Below, one piece after another: positions 24,631 to 33,060 of a stretch of DNA of 47,175 nucleotides. Every line of letters starts with the position of its first letter. Position 1 is the stretch's first letter. The notes below the pieces were generated by a model, which was given only the letters and a program-made list of their open reading frames with translations, did no database searches and had not been told where the DNA came from. A program made the translations under genes and the position numbers. This DNA is from an uncultured Eubacteriales bacterium (GTDB lineage: Bacteria; Bacillota; Clostridia; Oscillospirales; Oscillospiraceae): the NCBI GenBank assembly GCA_900545925.1, contig URAZ01000026.1, positions 1-47,175 of the forward strand, written 5' to 3'.

Positions 24631-25593
24631 TCAGCGCAGGACAGGGAACAGAAGCTTCTGATTTTCCTGCGTGTACATATTCTCCCGTGTAATAAGGACG
24701 CAGGAGACTTCGACAAAATCGTCAGTCTGTTCTCCGTTTGCCACACGGACGGCTTGTTGGACGGCCATGTAGCCCATGTTGAACGGCCGCTGCGTGACGA
24801 TGGCCTGGATGATATTCTGCTCCAAAAACTGAATTTGCCGCTGCGAATTGTCGCAGCCGACAACATAGACCTTCCCACCCAATCCGAGATCGACCAGCGC
24901 GTTTGCTGCGCCGACGTTGCAGACTTCATTTGTGCAGACAAAGCCCCGGATCTCCGGGTCTGCGGAGAGAAGTTCCGTTGTGATTGTCTGCGCCTGCTCG
25001 GTCGAGTTGTCGCAGCAGAAGCTGCCGAGAATCTCAATGTTTCCAGCCTCACCCAGCGCGTCCAGAACGCCGCGCGTGCGTTCAATACCCGTCGTGGTCG
25101 TCAGCATGTGCTGAATGACTGCGACTTTTCCACCATCCGGCAGGTAGGACGTCATGGCGCGGCCCATTTCCAGCCCAATCTGATAGTTGTTGCTGCCAAC
25201 ATAGCAGGCGCGGCCTGCGGCATTGACGTCCGTATCAATCGCAACGACACCAATCCCGGCGGCGATGGCTTCCTCTGTTGCTTCCGCGCAGCGGTCATAG
25301 TCTGCGGCAGAGAGGATCATAACGTCCGGTTTATCCTCCGTCACCTGCCGAATCAAATCAATCTGTTTGTCAATGTCAATTTCTCTCGGCGAGGTTAGAA
25401 CCTCCAACTCGACGCCGTATTCCTCCGCTGCCTTTTCAACGCCGGACAGGAGCGTTCCCCAGAATTCTGCGACCTCTGTCACGGTTTTCAATACCAGTGT
25501 CACCCGCAGCGGCTTCTGTGCTGCGGCGCAGCCGGTAAGATGCAGAAGCAGACAGAACATCAAACCAAAGACGGTCAATTTAACCTTCCGCAT
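24631..25593 (-). CDS. Periplasmic-type sugar-binding lipoprotein, third gene of sensory set 1
   Basis: 320 residues. The signal peptide ends in lipobox LTGC with Cys22. The rest is a Peripla_BP_4 (ribose-binding type) fold: KTVTEVAEFWGTLLSGVEKA, then GVVAIDTDVNAAGRACYVGS and KVYVVGCDNSQRQ. No permease or ATPase lies nearby. Its gene overlaps the histidine kinase gene by 14 nt, so it most likely acts as an extracellular sugar sensor for the kinase, as XylFII does with LytS/YesN in Clostridium. The ligand is unknown. Confidence 0.88.
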   Translation of the reverse strand: MRKVKLTVFGLMFCLLLHLTGCAAAQKPLRVTLVLKTVTEVAEFWGTLLSGVEKAAEEYGVELEVLTSPREIDIDKQIDLIRQVTEDKPDVMILSAADYDRCAEATEEAIAAGIGVVAIDTDVNAAGRACYVGSNNYQIGLEMGRAMTSYLPDGGKVAVIQHMLTTTTGIERTRGVLDALGEAGNIEILGSFCCDNSTEQAQTITTELLSADPEIRGFVCTNEVCNVGAANALVDLGLGGKVYVVGCDNSQRQIQFLEQNIIQAIVTQRPFNMGYMAVQQAVRVANGEQTDDFVEVSCVLITRENMYTQENQKLLFPVLR

Positions 25594-27370
25594 GGCTGTT
25601 CTCCTCCTTTTCCCGCACGATGGGCAAAACAAGCATGACCATCGTGCGCTTCCCAGGCGTTGAATAATACTTCATGACAGCATCCGGGCCGAAGAACAGC
25701 TGCAGACGCTCGTTGACATTATAAACGCCGATTTTGGTGCTCTCCGCATCCGACTCCTTCTTGTCGAGAATGGTTTCCAGCTGCTCCGGCGTCATGCCTA
25801 TGCCGTCGTCCTCGACGGTAATGAGCAGACGGTCCTCCTCCAGCAGTGATTCGATGCGAACCGTGCCGCCCTGCTGCTTGACCTTGATGCCGTGGTAGAT
25901 CGCGTTTTCCACCAGCGGCTGCAAGATGAGTTTCGGCAGCAAACAGTCCTCTGTCTGCGGGTCGAGGTCGATCTCGTAGCGCAGCTTCTCGTTGTAGCGC
26001 ATCTTCTGGATGGTCAGATAGCTGCGCACATGGGCAATCTCCTTTTTGAGCGTGTTGGTATCCGAGCCGTCACCGATGGATGAGCGCAGCAAAAGCGCCA
26101 GTGCGCTCGTCATCTCTACGACCTCCTCATTGCGTCCGGCATGGCTCATCCAGATGATGGAGTCGAGTGTATTGTAAAGAAAATGCGGCTGAATCTGCGC
26201 CTGAAGCGCCTTCCATTCACTTTTGCGCTTCTGCTCCTCGCTGCGAAGCCGCTCGTCCATAAGTTCGGCGGTTTTGGCAATCATGTGATCAAAGCTGTCG
26301 GACAGCTGACCGAGTTCTGTGCGGGAGGATACCTGGCTGCGCACATGCAGATCGCCTTCCTCCACGCGCCGCATGGTCTGCATCAATCGGCGGATGGGCT
26401 CTGCGATAGAGCGCGAGAGTTGAAGCGCGAATACCAGAGCAAGCACCAGCGCTGCTGCCGCAATGAGCAGATAGGTCTTGTAGATTCTGTCCTGACTGCG
26501 CAGCAGTTCCTGCGTGTAGGCAACTCCCACGGCTGTCCAGCCGGTGGCCTCCGATTCGCAGGCGACATAGAGCCTGCGTGCCTGCCCCTTGCCGGAAAGC
26601 ATCCGGCCGTCGGCCGCAGACAAAACCTCCGCGACGTTTTCCTGTTTCAGTCCCGCATAGATCAGATCCTGCTGTGGATGCCAGAGAATGCCGCCGGTCT
26701 GGTCGAGCAGATAGATATAGCCCCGGCTGCCAAGCTGGATATCTGCACAGAGCCGGTCGATGATCTGGTAGTTGAGGTCGATGAGCAGAACACCCTGCAT
26801 GTTTCCCGCACGGTCAAACACGGCCTTGGAAAAGGAAACGACCCAGTTATACTGGCCCGCGATCAGGTTTTCCACGCGCGAGGAGGAAACCTGTACCTCG
26901 TACGGTTCCTGCAGCGCGGCCTGGTACCAGTCTGCATTCTGGTAATTGGAATAGGTGTTGAGCGACGCGCCCTCGCTTCCGAAGAGCGCGCCGCCGGATT
27001 CCGGGATTAGGGCGATAGCCGTGATCTCTGAACGGATTTTCTGTGCGGCAGCCAGCTGCTCCTGCGCGTCGCGGCAGGCGGCGTCTGTCAGCCGGTGCTC
27101 GTTGGCTGCGCGCAGATAAGCCGCGACCGCGCCGTTATCAACGATAAAATCGGAAATATCCTTCATGTATTCCACATACATGTCAAGTTCGGCGTTGATG
27201 CGGCGGATCAGCTGCTCGGTGTATTCCGTCGCGTTGTCCAGCAGTTCGTTTGTCAGGACACTGATCGATACATACGTCATAACTGCCGTAATGACCAGAA
27301 TCAACAGCATGAACAGCGCCGCGATCCGCGTGCCGATGGAGTGCCGGGAAAAGAGCCTTCGTTCCTTCAT
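25580..27370 (-). CDS. Sensor histidine kinase, YesM/LytS-like, sensory set 1
   Basis: 596 residues. A membrane helix at about 13-34, a large extracellular Cache-type sensor (about 35-295), a second helix at about 299-318, then HAMP, a His_kinase domain with the phosphorylated His396 in QIQPHFLYNTLDS, and an ATPase domain (PLVENAIYHG, EDDGIGMTPEQL). This is the usual YesM plan for carbohydrate sensing. The start ATG overlaps the response-regulator stop (ATGA). It probably receives its signal through its own Cache domain, the binding lipoprotein, or both. Confidence 0.93.
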   Translation of the reverse strand: MKERRLFSRHSIGTRIAALFMLLILVITAVMTYVSISVLTNELLDNATEYTEQLIRRINAELDMYVEYMKDISDFIVDNGAVAAYLRAANEHRLTDAACRDAQEQLAAAQKIRSEITAIALIPESGGALFGSEGASLNTYSNYQNADWYQAALQEPYEVQVSSSRVENLIAGQYNWVVSFSKAVFDRAGNMQGVLLIDLNYQIIDRLCADIQLGSRGYIYLLDQTGGILWHPQQDLIYAGLKQENVAEVLSAADGRMLSGKGQARRLYVACESEATGWTAVGVAYTQELLRSQDRIYKTYLLIAAAALVLALVFALQLSRSIAEPIRRLMQTMRRVEEGDLHVRSQVSSRTELGQLSDSFDHMIAKTAELMDERLRSEEQKRKSEWKALQAQIQPHFLYNTLDSIIWMSHAGRNEEVVEMTSALALLLRSSIGDGSDTNTLKKEIAHVRSYLTIQKMRYNEKLRYEIDLDPQTEDCLLPKLILQPLVENAIYHGIKVKQQGGTVRIESLLEEDRLLITVEDDGIGMTPEQLETILDKKESDAESTKIGVYNVNERLQLFFGPDAVMKYYSTPGKRTMVMLVLPIVREKEENSHAEG

Positions 27371-28896
27371 TGCTTCGTTTCAGCCTCTCTGTACTGCTTT
27401 GGCGTCATGCCGGTCCTGCGGCGGAAACTGAGCGAGAAATAATGCGGGTCGGCAAAGCCAATACGCTCGGCAATCTCATAGGTGCACAGCCCCGTTTCGC
27501 GCAGATATTCCTTGGCCTTCTCCATGCGCAGATTTGTCAGGTATTCGACGAACGACTGGCCGGTTTTCTCCTTGAATACCGTTGAAAAATAGCTGCGGCT
27601 GACGCCGAGATGTTCCAGAACATCCGGCAGCTTGAGATCGCAGTCGGCATAGTGCTCATTGATATACGCGACGGCCAGACGACCGCAGCGGGCAGCAGGC
27701 GTGTCATTCTGCTGTGTCTGGCACTGCAGAATGTAGCCCTCGAGCCGCTCGACGGACAGCCGCACTTCCTCCAGCGCATACCCCTGCTGCGGTAAAAGCA
27801 TAGCGGGGGCGCGCAGCAGCTGCTCCCGCGTCAGATGCGAGGCCATGAGAATCTGCAGCCGCTGCAAAACAGGGCGGCATTCGCTCTCGTGCACCCTGCG
27901 GCGGCGCATACAGGTGAACAGCAGTCCGGTCAGTTCCAGCGCGCGGTTGCCGCTGCCGGATTGGAGCGTACTTGCAATCTGCGCCGCCGTCGGGCAGTCG
28001 TCCGTCTGCAAAGAGCCGGAGGATTTGCGCAGTTCCGGGTCGAACAGCAGCGTTTCACCCGTGGAAAACGCATAGCCCAGCGCATGCTGCGCCTCCTGTG
28101 CAGACTGCCGCAGGCCGTCAAGCCCAGAATAAGCGCCGCCGATGCCGATGGGAGCGGTAAGTTCCGCCTCCTGCATGACCGCGCGCAGATGGCGTGCGCC
28201 GGCGGCGGTGCGTGCCATAAGTTCCGCCGTTTCATCGCCGCTGACGATGAGCATGATATGCTGGTCGCCGAGCAGACGCAGCTGTGCGGGCGCGCAGCCC
28301 TGTGCGACCCGCTGCCCCTGCGTCTCGAAGCCATCGGGGCGCTGCATCAAAGACGCCAGCGCAACCGCGTGGAGCCGTCCGCCAAGTTCAACACCTGCGG
28401 CGAGCGTCGCCTCCGGCAGTTCCTGCGCTGCATCAGGCTGCAAAAGACCCTGGAAGAAATGATCCTTCAATACCTCATCCGCCAGCACGGCCCGGCTGTA
28501 GAGGCCCTGCCGGTTGTCGCGGCGCGAGAGTTCCGCGGACAGGTTCTCCAGCAGCTGGTCAAATTCCTTTGGACTGACAGGCTTGAGCAGATAATCGTGT
28601 ACATGATACCGGATGGCCTTTTGCGCATAGGAGAATTCGCTGAAGCCGGTCAGCACAACGACAATCGTATCCGGGAATTTTTCGTAGACATTCCGTGCCA
28701 GTTCCAGTCCATCGACGAAGGGCATGCAGATATCTGTGATGACCACATCCGGCAGTACGGATTCCAGTTGATCAAGCGCTTGCCGGCCGTTTTCAAATAC
28801 ATGGGGCGGCGCAAAGCCGAACTTTTCCCAATTTGTGTTCTGCGCCATGGACTCCCGGACAAGCATTTCATCTTCCACAAGCATGATCTGGTACAT
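27367..28896 (-). CDS. Response regulator, YesN-like (receiver plus AraC DNA-binding), sensory set 1
   Basis: 509 residues. The N-terminal receiver has the acid pair VEDE and phospho-acceptor Asp55 (TDICMPFVDG), then Thr and Lys in VVLTGFSEF and LLKPVS. A middle linker of about 270 residues follows. The C-terminal AraC domain has the motifs VSRSYFSTVFKEKTG and IGFADPHYFSLSFRR. I start at ATG 28896 after AAAGGAGG, dropping seven upstream codons. It should activate sugar-uptake genes when phosphorylated by the next gene's kinase; the target genes are not in sight. Confidence 0.93.
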   Translation of the reverse strand: MYQIMLVEDEMLVRESMAQNTNWEKFGFAPPHVFENGRQALDQLESVLPDVVITDICMPFVDGLELARNVYEKFPDTIVVVLTGFSEFSYAQKAIRYHVHDYLLKPVSPKEFDQLLENLSAELSRRDNRQGLYSRAVLADEVLKDHFFQGLLQPDAAQELPEATLAAGVELGGRLHAVALASLMQRPDGFETQGQRVAQGCAPAQLRLLGDQHIMLIVSGDETAELMARTAAGARHLRAVMQEAELTAPIGIGGAYSGLDGLRQSAQEAQHALGYAFSTGETLLFDPELRKSSGSLQTDDCPTAAQIASTLQSGSGNRALELTGLLFTCMRRRRVHESECRPVLQRLQILMASHLTREQLLRAPAMLLPQQGYALEEVRLSVERLEGYILQCQTQQNDTPAARCGRLAVAYINEHYADCDLKLPDVLEHLGVSRSYFSTVFKEKTGQSFVEYLTNLRMEKAKEYLRETGLCTYEIAERIGFADPHYFSLSFRRRTGMTPKQYREAETKQ

Positions 28897-29029
28897 ACGG
28901 CGCGCCCTCCTTTGCATTTGTAATTAGTGTATAACAAAACCGGTATAATTGCAATCAGAATCTAGCAATTCGCCAAAGAATATGGCTGGAGCACGATGAA
29001 GAAAATTTGACAATATCGAACGTATCTGG

Positions 29030-29058
29030 TTGCTGAACAATGTTCGGCATGATATAGT
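29030..29058 (+). promoter_or_regulatory. Promoter of the iclR gene with operator in the spacer
   Basis: TTGCTG (29030-29035), a 17-bp spacer and TATAGT (29053-29058). The spacer contains the palindrome GAACAATGTTC (29035-29045), a plausible IclR operator. Confidence 0.55.
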
Positions 29059-29093
29059 AAAAGTAACATAATTGACAGAAGGGGCGTTTCAGC

Positions 29094-29864
29094 ATGGCAG
29101 AACAGGAAGGCAAAACCATTCATTCCGTTGCGAAGGCAATCCGCCTTCTCGACATTCTGACGGAAAGCGGTCAGCCCGCTTCCCTGACGGAACTCTATCA
29201 GAAAACCGGCTGGCCGAAGAGTACCATCCACGGCCTGCTGTCAACGATGCGGGAATCGGGTCTGATCGAGCAGACGCCGAATGGCCGCTACTGGCTGGGC
29301 ATCCGCCTGTTTGAATACGGCTGTGCCGTCTCCAACTCATGGGATATCGGTACGATTGCACGGCCGCATATGCAGAGTATTTGCGCTGAACTTGGCGAGA
29401 GTGTATTCCTGTCGGTTTTTGACCGTGCAGCAGTCGTAACGCTGGCAGAGGAGGAGTCCCGCGCGAGTCTTCGCGTCGTGTCCGAGGTCGGCGCACGGCT
29501 TCCGGTCTATTGTACGTCGCAGGGAAAGCTGTTTCTTGCCAACAGTTCCCCGGCGGAGTGCCGCCGCATTCTTACACACACCGAACTCAAGGCCTTCACG
29601 CCCCATACACTTACCACGCCAGAGCAGTTTGTGCCCGAACTTACCCGCATCCGTGAGCAGGGCTACGCTGTGGAAAACGGCGAGTATAAGATCGGCCTGC
29701 GCTCCGTCTCTGCACCGATCCATGACGTGACCGGCGAGGTGCGCTATGCCATCGGCTGCGTCGGCATGTTCCGGCAGGTGCAGTCCGATGAATTCCTGCA
29801 TGCCATCCGCCTCGTCTGCGCCGCAGCCGAGACAATCTCCCGCGCCATCGGCTATCATGGATAA
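29094..29864 (+). CDS. IclR-family transcriptional regulator
   Basis: 256 residues. The N-terminal winged helix (about 8-70) reads SVAKAIRLLDILTESGQPAS then STIHGLLSTMRESGL. The C-terminal IclR effector domain shows GARLPVYCTSQGKLFLAN and SVSAPIHDVTGEVRYAIG. Such proteins respond to small carbon metabolites. It is divergent from sensory set 1. No obvious target operon is beside it. Confidence 0.92.
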   Translation: MAEQEGKTIHSVAKAIRLLDILTESGQPASLTELYQKTGWPKSTIHGLLSTMRESGLIEQTPNGRYWLGIRLFEYGCAVSNSWDIGTIARPHMQSICAELGESVFLSVFDRAAVVTLAEEESRASLRVVSEVGARLPVYCTSQGKLFLANSSPAECRRILTHTELKAFTPHTLTTPEQFVPELTRIREQGYAVENGEYKIGLRSVSAPIHDVTGEVRYAIGCVGMFRQVQSDEFLHAIRLVCAAAETISRAIGYHG

Positions 29865-29895
29865 GTTTTTTTGTCGAATCCGGCGGGAATTTTGC

Positions 29896-29925
29896 TTGCA
29901 TGGATACACTGACGCATGATATACT
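29896..29925 (+). promoter_or_regulatory. Promoter of the Tim44-like gene
   Basis: TTGCAT (29896-29901), an 18-bp spacer and TATACT (29920-29925). Confidence 0.55.
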
Positions 29926-29958
29926 GGAAAAGAAATGAAAGAAAAAGGGGGATCCTTC

Positions 29959-30864
29959 ATGTCCAAGACTTTCCTGCGGCGGCTGTTCATGCTGGCGCTG
30001 TGCGCCTGTCTGGTGCTGCTGGCCGTATTGCCTGCGGGAGCCGATTTCGGCGATTATTCCGGCGATTCCGACTACGGCAGCTCCTCTGATTGGAGCAGCT
30101 CCGACTCCGATTGGGACTGGAGCAGCAGCGATTCCGACTATTCCAGCAGCTCCGAATCCTCCGGTGGGATCAGTACCATCGTCGTCGGAGCCATCATCGT
30201 CTTCATTGCGATCGTTTCGACCTCACGCACAAAGAAGAAGAAGGGAGCGTCCGGCGGCACCAGCTGGTCTGCGGCTGCAAACCGCAAGCTGAAGCCCATG
30301 ACTGAGTATCAGCAGCTCGACGAAAACTTCGACGAGACTGAGCTGACCTCGAAGCTGTCGAATCTGTATGTACAGATGCAGGACTGCTGGCAGAAGAAGG
30401 ACATTACGCCTATCCGCCCGTACTGCACCGACACATTCTTCACGCAGATGGACAACCAGCTTCAGCGCAAGAAGCAGCAGGGCCAGACCAATTATATCGA
30501 GCGTATTGCCGTGCTGTCTGTAAACTTCCGCGGCTGGTGCCAGGAGGGCGGCAACGACGTGCTCGTCGCCCGTCTGAACACGCGCATCGTCGATTACACG
30601 CTCGATGACAAGACCGGCAATCTTGTTTCCGGCAGCAAGGACAAGGAGAAGTTCATGGTCTACGAGTGGGATCTTGTCCGCACAACCGGCACGAAGACGG
30701 AAAAGGACAAACCCATGCAGACCGTCAACTGCCCGAACTGCGGCGCGCCGGTTGAGATCAATGCCAGCGCCAAGTGCCCGTACTGCGGCAGCGTCATCAC
30801 CCTTGAAGAGCACGGTTTCGCCCTCAGCGCCATCCGCGCCATTTCCCAGGAGACAAGAGGTTGA
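29959..30864 (+). CDS. Membrane protein with Tim44-like domain and C-terminal zinc ribbon
   Basis: 301 residues. A signal or anchor segment (about 5-29) leads to a Ser/Asp/Trp/Tyr low-complexity linker (about 30-65), one membrane helix (about 70-88, IVVGAIIVFIAIV) and a basic stretch. Then comes a Tim44-like domain (about 110-245, YVQMQDCWQKKDITPIRPYC) and a zinc ribbon CPNCGAPVEI with CPYCGS. Tim44-like domains in bacteria are associated with the membrane and often accompany zinc ribbons; the role is unknown. The ATG follows AAAGGGGGA and is preferred over an earlier ATG eight codons upstream. Confidence 0.8.
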   Translation: MSKTFLRRLFMLALCACLVLLAVLPAGADFGDYSGDSDYGSSSDWSSSDSDWDWSSSDSDYSSSSESSGGISTIVVGAIIVFIAIVSTSRTKKKKGASGGTSWSAAANRKLKPMTEYQQLDENFDETELTSKLSNLYVQMQDCWQKKDITPIRPYCTDTFFTQMDNQLQRKKQQGQTNYIERIAVLSVNFRGWCQEGGNDVLVARLNTRIVDYTLDDKTGNLVSGSKDKEKFMVYEWDLVRTTGTKTEKDKPMQTVNCPNCGAPVEINASAKCPYCGSVITLEEHGFALSAIRAISQETRG

Positions 30865-30901
30865 TTCGCTTGCGCGCACACTTGCATAACGAATGAAACA
30901 A

Positions 30902-30937
30902 CGGGGCGTAAACGCAGATTTTTGCGTTTACGCCCCG
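30902..30937 (+). terminator. Strong hairpin after the Tim44-like gene
   Basis: CGGGGCGTAAACGCA (30902-30916) and TGCGTTTACGCCCCG (30923-30937) form a 15-bp stem with loop GATTTT. No U-tract follows. Confidence 0.65.
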
Positions 30938-31001
30938 CTGCTATTCTAATAGAATCAAAGCACTATGCGAAATAGAAATTAAAAAATATTGAAATCATAT
31001 A

Positions 31002-31030
31002 TTGACAAGGTGAATATGGTGTGATACTAT
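31002..31030 (+). promoter_or_regulatory. Promoter of the DUF2089 gene
   Basis: A perfect TTGACA (31002-31007), a 17-bp spacer and TACTAT (31025-31030), 20 nt ahead of the start codon. Confidence 0.75.
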
Positions 31031-31050
31031 CAAGCCGTGAGGTGAAATAA

Positions 31051-31815
31051 ATGAAACTTACAAAAAACAGCGCGTGCCCGGTGTGCGGAGAACAGCTGTA
31101 TATCAGCAGACTGTCCTGCCCTTCCTGCAGAGCGGAATTTCCAGTGGAGGAAAGTATTTCGGACTTTGACCGGCTTGACGCCGCGCAGTCAGAATTCCTG
31201 TATACTTTTTTGGCCTGCCGCGGAAGCTTGAAAGATGTGCAGGGAAAACTCGGGATCTCATACCCGACAGCAAAGAAACGCCTGGAGGAATTGTTGAAGG
31301 CACTGAATCTGCTTGAAGACAAAACAACGGATAGAAAGGAACCGGTGAATGTAAGTATGCTGCAAAGAGCGGATGATCACAGCATCGATGCGTCTGACAT
31401 CATTAAGAATAAGCTGATTGACTGCGGCGGATGCGCGACAGTACAGTCCGTCAACGGCAACCGATATGTAATTCAGGCGAACGCAGACGGGAAAAGCTTC
31501 TCCTGCGACGAACTTCCGATTACACCGCCATATGAATACCGTGTGTTTGATGTGATCGTCCGTCTCCTGTTCCAAACTGGCGGCAAGGCGAGAAAGGGCA
31601 ACGGACGGAACTACAAATTGGGCTATGGCGAGTGCACAGAGGATACGGTCGTTGGCTGCATTGCGAAGGACTATGCCGGGAAAAAAGAGGGCATGTCCGT
31701 TTTTGACCCGGTGTTTGTTCTGTCGGCCATTCTCGACTGGGCGGGGATCGCGCATAACGGGCGCGGCTATCTCGAATTGACTGCGGAGTATCAGGCAAAA
31801 GCAGCGGGGCGCTGA
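31051..31815 (+). CDS. DUF2089 family protein with N-terminal zinc ribbon and extra C-terminal domain
   Basis: 254 residues. The N-terminal part (about 1-90) has a zinc ribbon CPVC...CPSC and a helix-turn-helix-like LGISYPTAKKRLEELLKAL, which is the DUF2089 pattern. The C-terminal 130 residues, with ASDIIKNKLIDCGGCATVQS and a basic GGKARKGNGRNYKLG loop, are not recognised. The combination suggests a small DNA- or RNA-binding regulator with a partner domain. The start follows GAGGTG. It is followed after two bases by a small charged ORF. Confidence 0.8.
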   Translation: MKLTKNSACPVCGEQLYISRLSCPSCRAEFPVEESISDFDRLDAAQSEFLYTFLACRGSLKDVQGKLGISYPTAKKRLEELLKALNLLEDKTTDRKEPVNVSMLQRADDHSIDASDIIKNKLIDCGGCATVQSVNGNRYVIQANADGKSFSCDELPITPPYEYRVFDVIVRLLFQTGGKARKGNGRNYKLGYGECTEDTVVGCIAKDYAGKKEGMSVFDPVFVLSAILDWAGIAHNGRGYLELTAEYQAKAAGR

Positions 31816-31817
31816 AG

Positions 31818-31973
31818 ATGTGGTTTCAAAAGCAACGAGCAGAGCGGGAAGAGCGGCGCGGCAGGCAGAAGCGGAAGGAGCAGCCGCTGAAGCAGGAAGC
31901 GACTTCTCTGGAAAAGGCAAAACGCGAGTATGACCTCTGGGTGCTGGCAGAGGAATATGAAGAAGACCGGTAG
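31818..31973 (+). CDS. Small charged coiled-coil protein, 51 residues
   Basis: Starts MWFQKQRAERE two bases after the DUF2089 stop codon. It is extremely rich in Arg, Lys and Glu in its first half (RRGRQKRKEQPLKQE), then acidic to the end (EEYEEDR). It is likely helical. No Shine-Dalgarno is visible, so it would depend on coupling with the upstream gene. No family is recognised; a real gene is plausible but not proven. Confidence 0.5.
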   Translation: MWFQKQRAEREERRGRQKRKEQPLKQEATSLEKAKREYDLWVLAEEYEEDR

Positions 31974-31993
31974 CTGGAACAGGACTTTTTGCA

Positions 31994-32022
31994 TTGCGAA
32001 AACGCTGCGGCTGTGCTATGAT
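31994..32022 (+). promoter_or_regulatory. Promoter of the esterase-like gene
   Basis: TTGCGA (31994-31999), a 17-bp spacer and TATGAT (32017-32022), 60 nt ahead of the start codon. Confidence 0.55.
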
Positions 32023-32081
32023 GAGCGGCAGCAGAGGCTGCATCTCTGCGAAGGAGAAAGACTGCATATGGAGAGCGACAC

Positions 32082-32948
32082 ATGAAATATGAAATTCTGC
32101 ATCTGAAAGATTATTTTCCGGCGCTTGGCGAAAATGGCTGTGATGCGACGGTCACGGCCTATCTTGCGGACAATCTGACGGAAATGGGCCGCGATCATGC
32201 GCTGCGCCCCTGTTTGGTCATCTGCCCGGGCGGCGGATATCAGTATTGCAGCCAGCGGGAGGCCGAGCCGATCGCGCTGCACTTTCTCCCCGAGGGCTTT
32301 CACGTCTTTATCCTGAATTACTCCACTGAGCCGCACCGCTATCCCACGCAACTGCGGGAGGCAGCAGGCTGCATGGAACTGATCCATCAGAATGCGTCCG
32401 CATGGCATTGCGATGTGTCCCGCATTGCGCTTCTCGGCTTCTCCGCGGGCGGGCATCTGGCGGCACATTACGCAACAAGCTATGACTGCGCGGAAGTTCG
32501 GGCTGTTTTTTCTGACAGCAAGCCGGTGCAGGCGTCGATCCTCGGCTATCCGGTCATCACGGCGGACCCCATGTGGGCGCATCTGGGCAGTATTAATGCC
32601 CTGACCGGAACAGAACAGCGCACAGCGGAGGAAATTGCTAAATTTTCCTGCGACAAACAAGTTCGGGCGGATACGCCTCCGGCGTTTTTGTGGCATACCG
32701 CGGCAGACAGCACTGTCCCAGTTGCGAACAGCTTGCTCTATGTGCAGGCGCTGGCGGCCAATAAGATCCCGTTTGAACTGCACGTTTACCCATTCGGTGA
32801 TCACGGCCTTGCAACGTGCGACGATCAGACCCTTGAACGGCCGACCGCTGTGCATGCGTATGATCACGCATGGCTGGACGCCGCGAAAAAATGGCTGCGG
32901 CTCTCGTTTAAAACAAAAGCAAACGGTTCGTCCGCAGAATCAAACTGA
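32082..32948 (+). CDS. Alpha/beta hydrolase, esterase/lipase (xylan-esterase-like)
   Basis: 288 residues. An oxyanion block PGGGYQYCS (about 49), the nucleophile elbow LLGFSAGGHLAAHYA (Ser about 123), the acid in FLWHTAADSTVPVANS, and the His in YPFGDHGLATC complete the catalytic triad. This looks like the BD-FAE/acetylxylan-esterase group often found with sugar utilisation genes. No signal peptide, so it acts inside the cell, perhaps on imported acylated oligosaccharides. It ends at a strong terminator. Confidence 0.88.
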   Translation: MKYEILHLKDYFPALGENGCDATVTAYLADNLTEMGRDHALRPCLVICPGGGYQYCSQREAEPIALHFLPEGFHVFILNYSTEPHRYPTQLREAAGCMELIHQNASAWHCDVSRIALLGFSAGGHLAAHYATSYDCAEVRAVFSDSKPVQASILGYPVITADPMWAHLGSINALTGTEQRTAEEIAKFSCDKQVRADTPPAFLWHTAADSTVPVANSLLYVQALAANKIPFELHVYPFGDHGLATCDDQTLERPTAVHAYDHAWLDAAKKWLRLSFKTKANGSSAESN

Positions 32949-32969
32949 CGAATATCCGGATGAGAATAC

Positions 32970-33009
32970 AAACCGGCGGAGAGGGCATGCGCCTTCTCTG
33001 CCGGTTTTT
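32970..33009 (+). terminator. Rho-independent terminator after the esterase gene
   Basis: A 17-bp stem (32970-32986 with 32991-33007, core AAACCGGC/GCCGGTTT, two G-U pairs) closed by an ATGC loop and followed by TTTTT. It lies between the esterase gene and the convergent pepF-like gene. Confidence 0.9.
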
Positions 33010-33060
33010 AAATTTTGTAAGGTAGGAATCAGAATATCCGTGTGCAGCAAGGCGCTGTGC

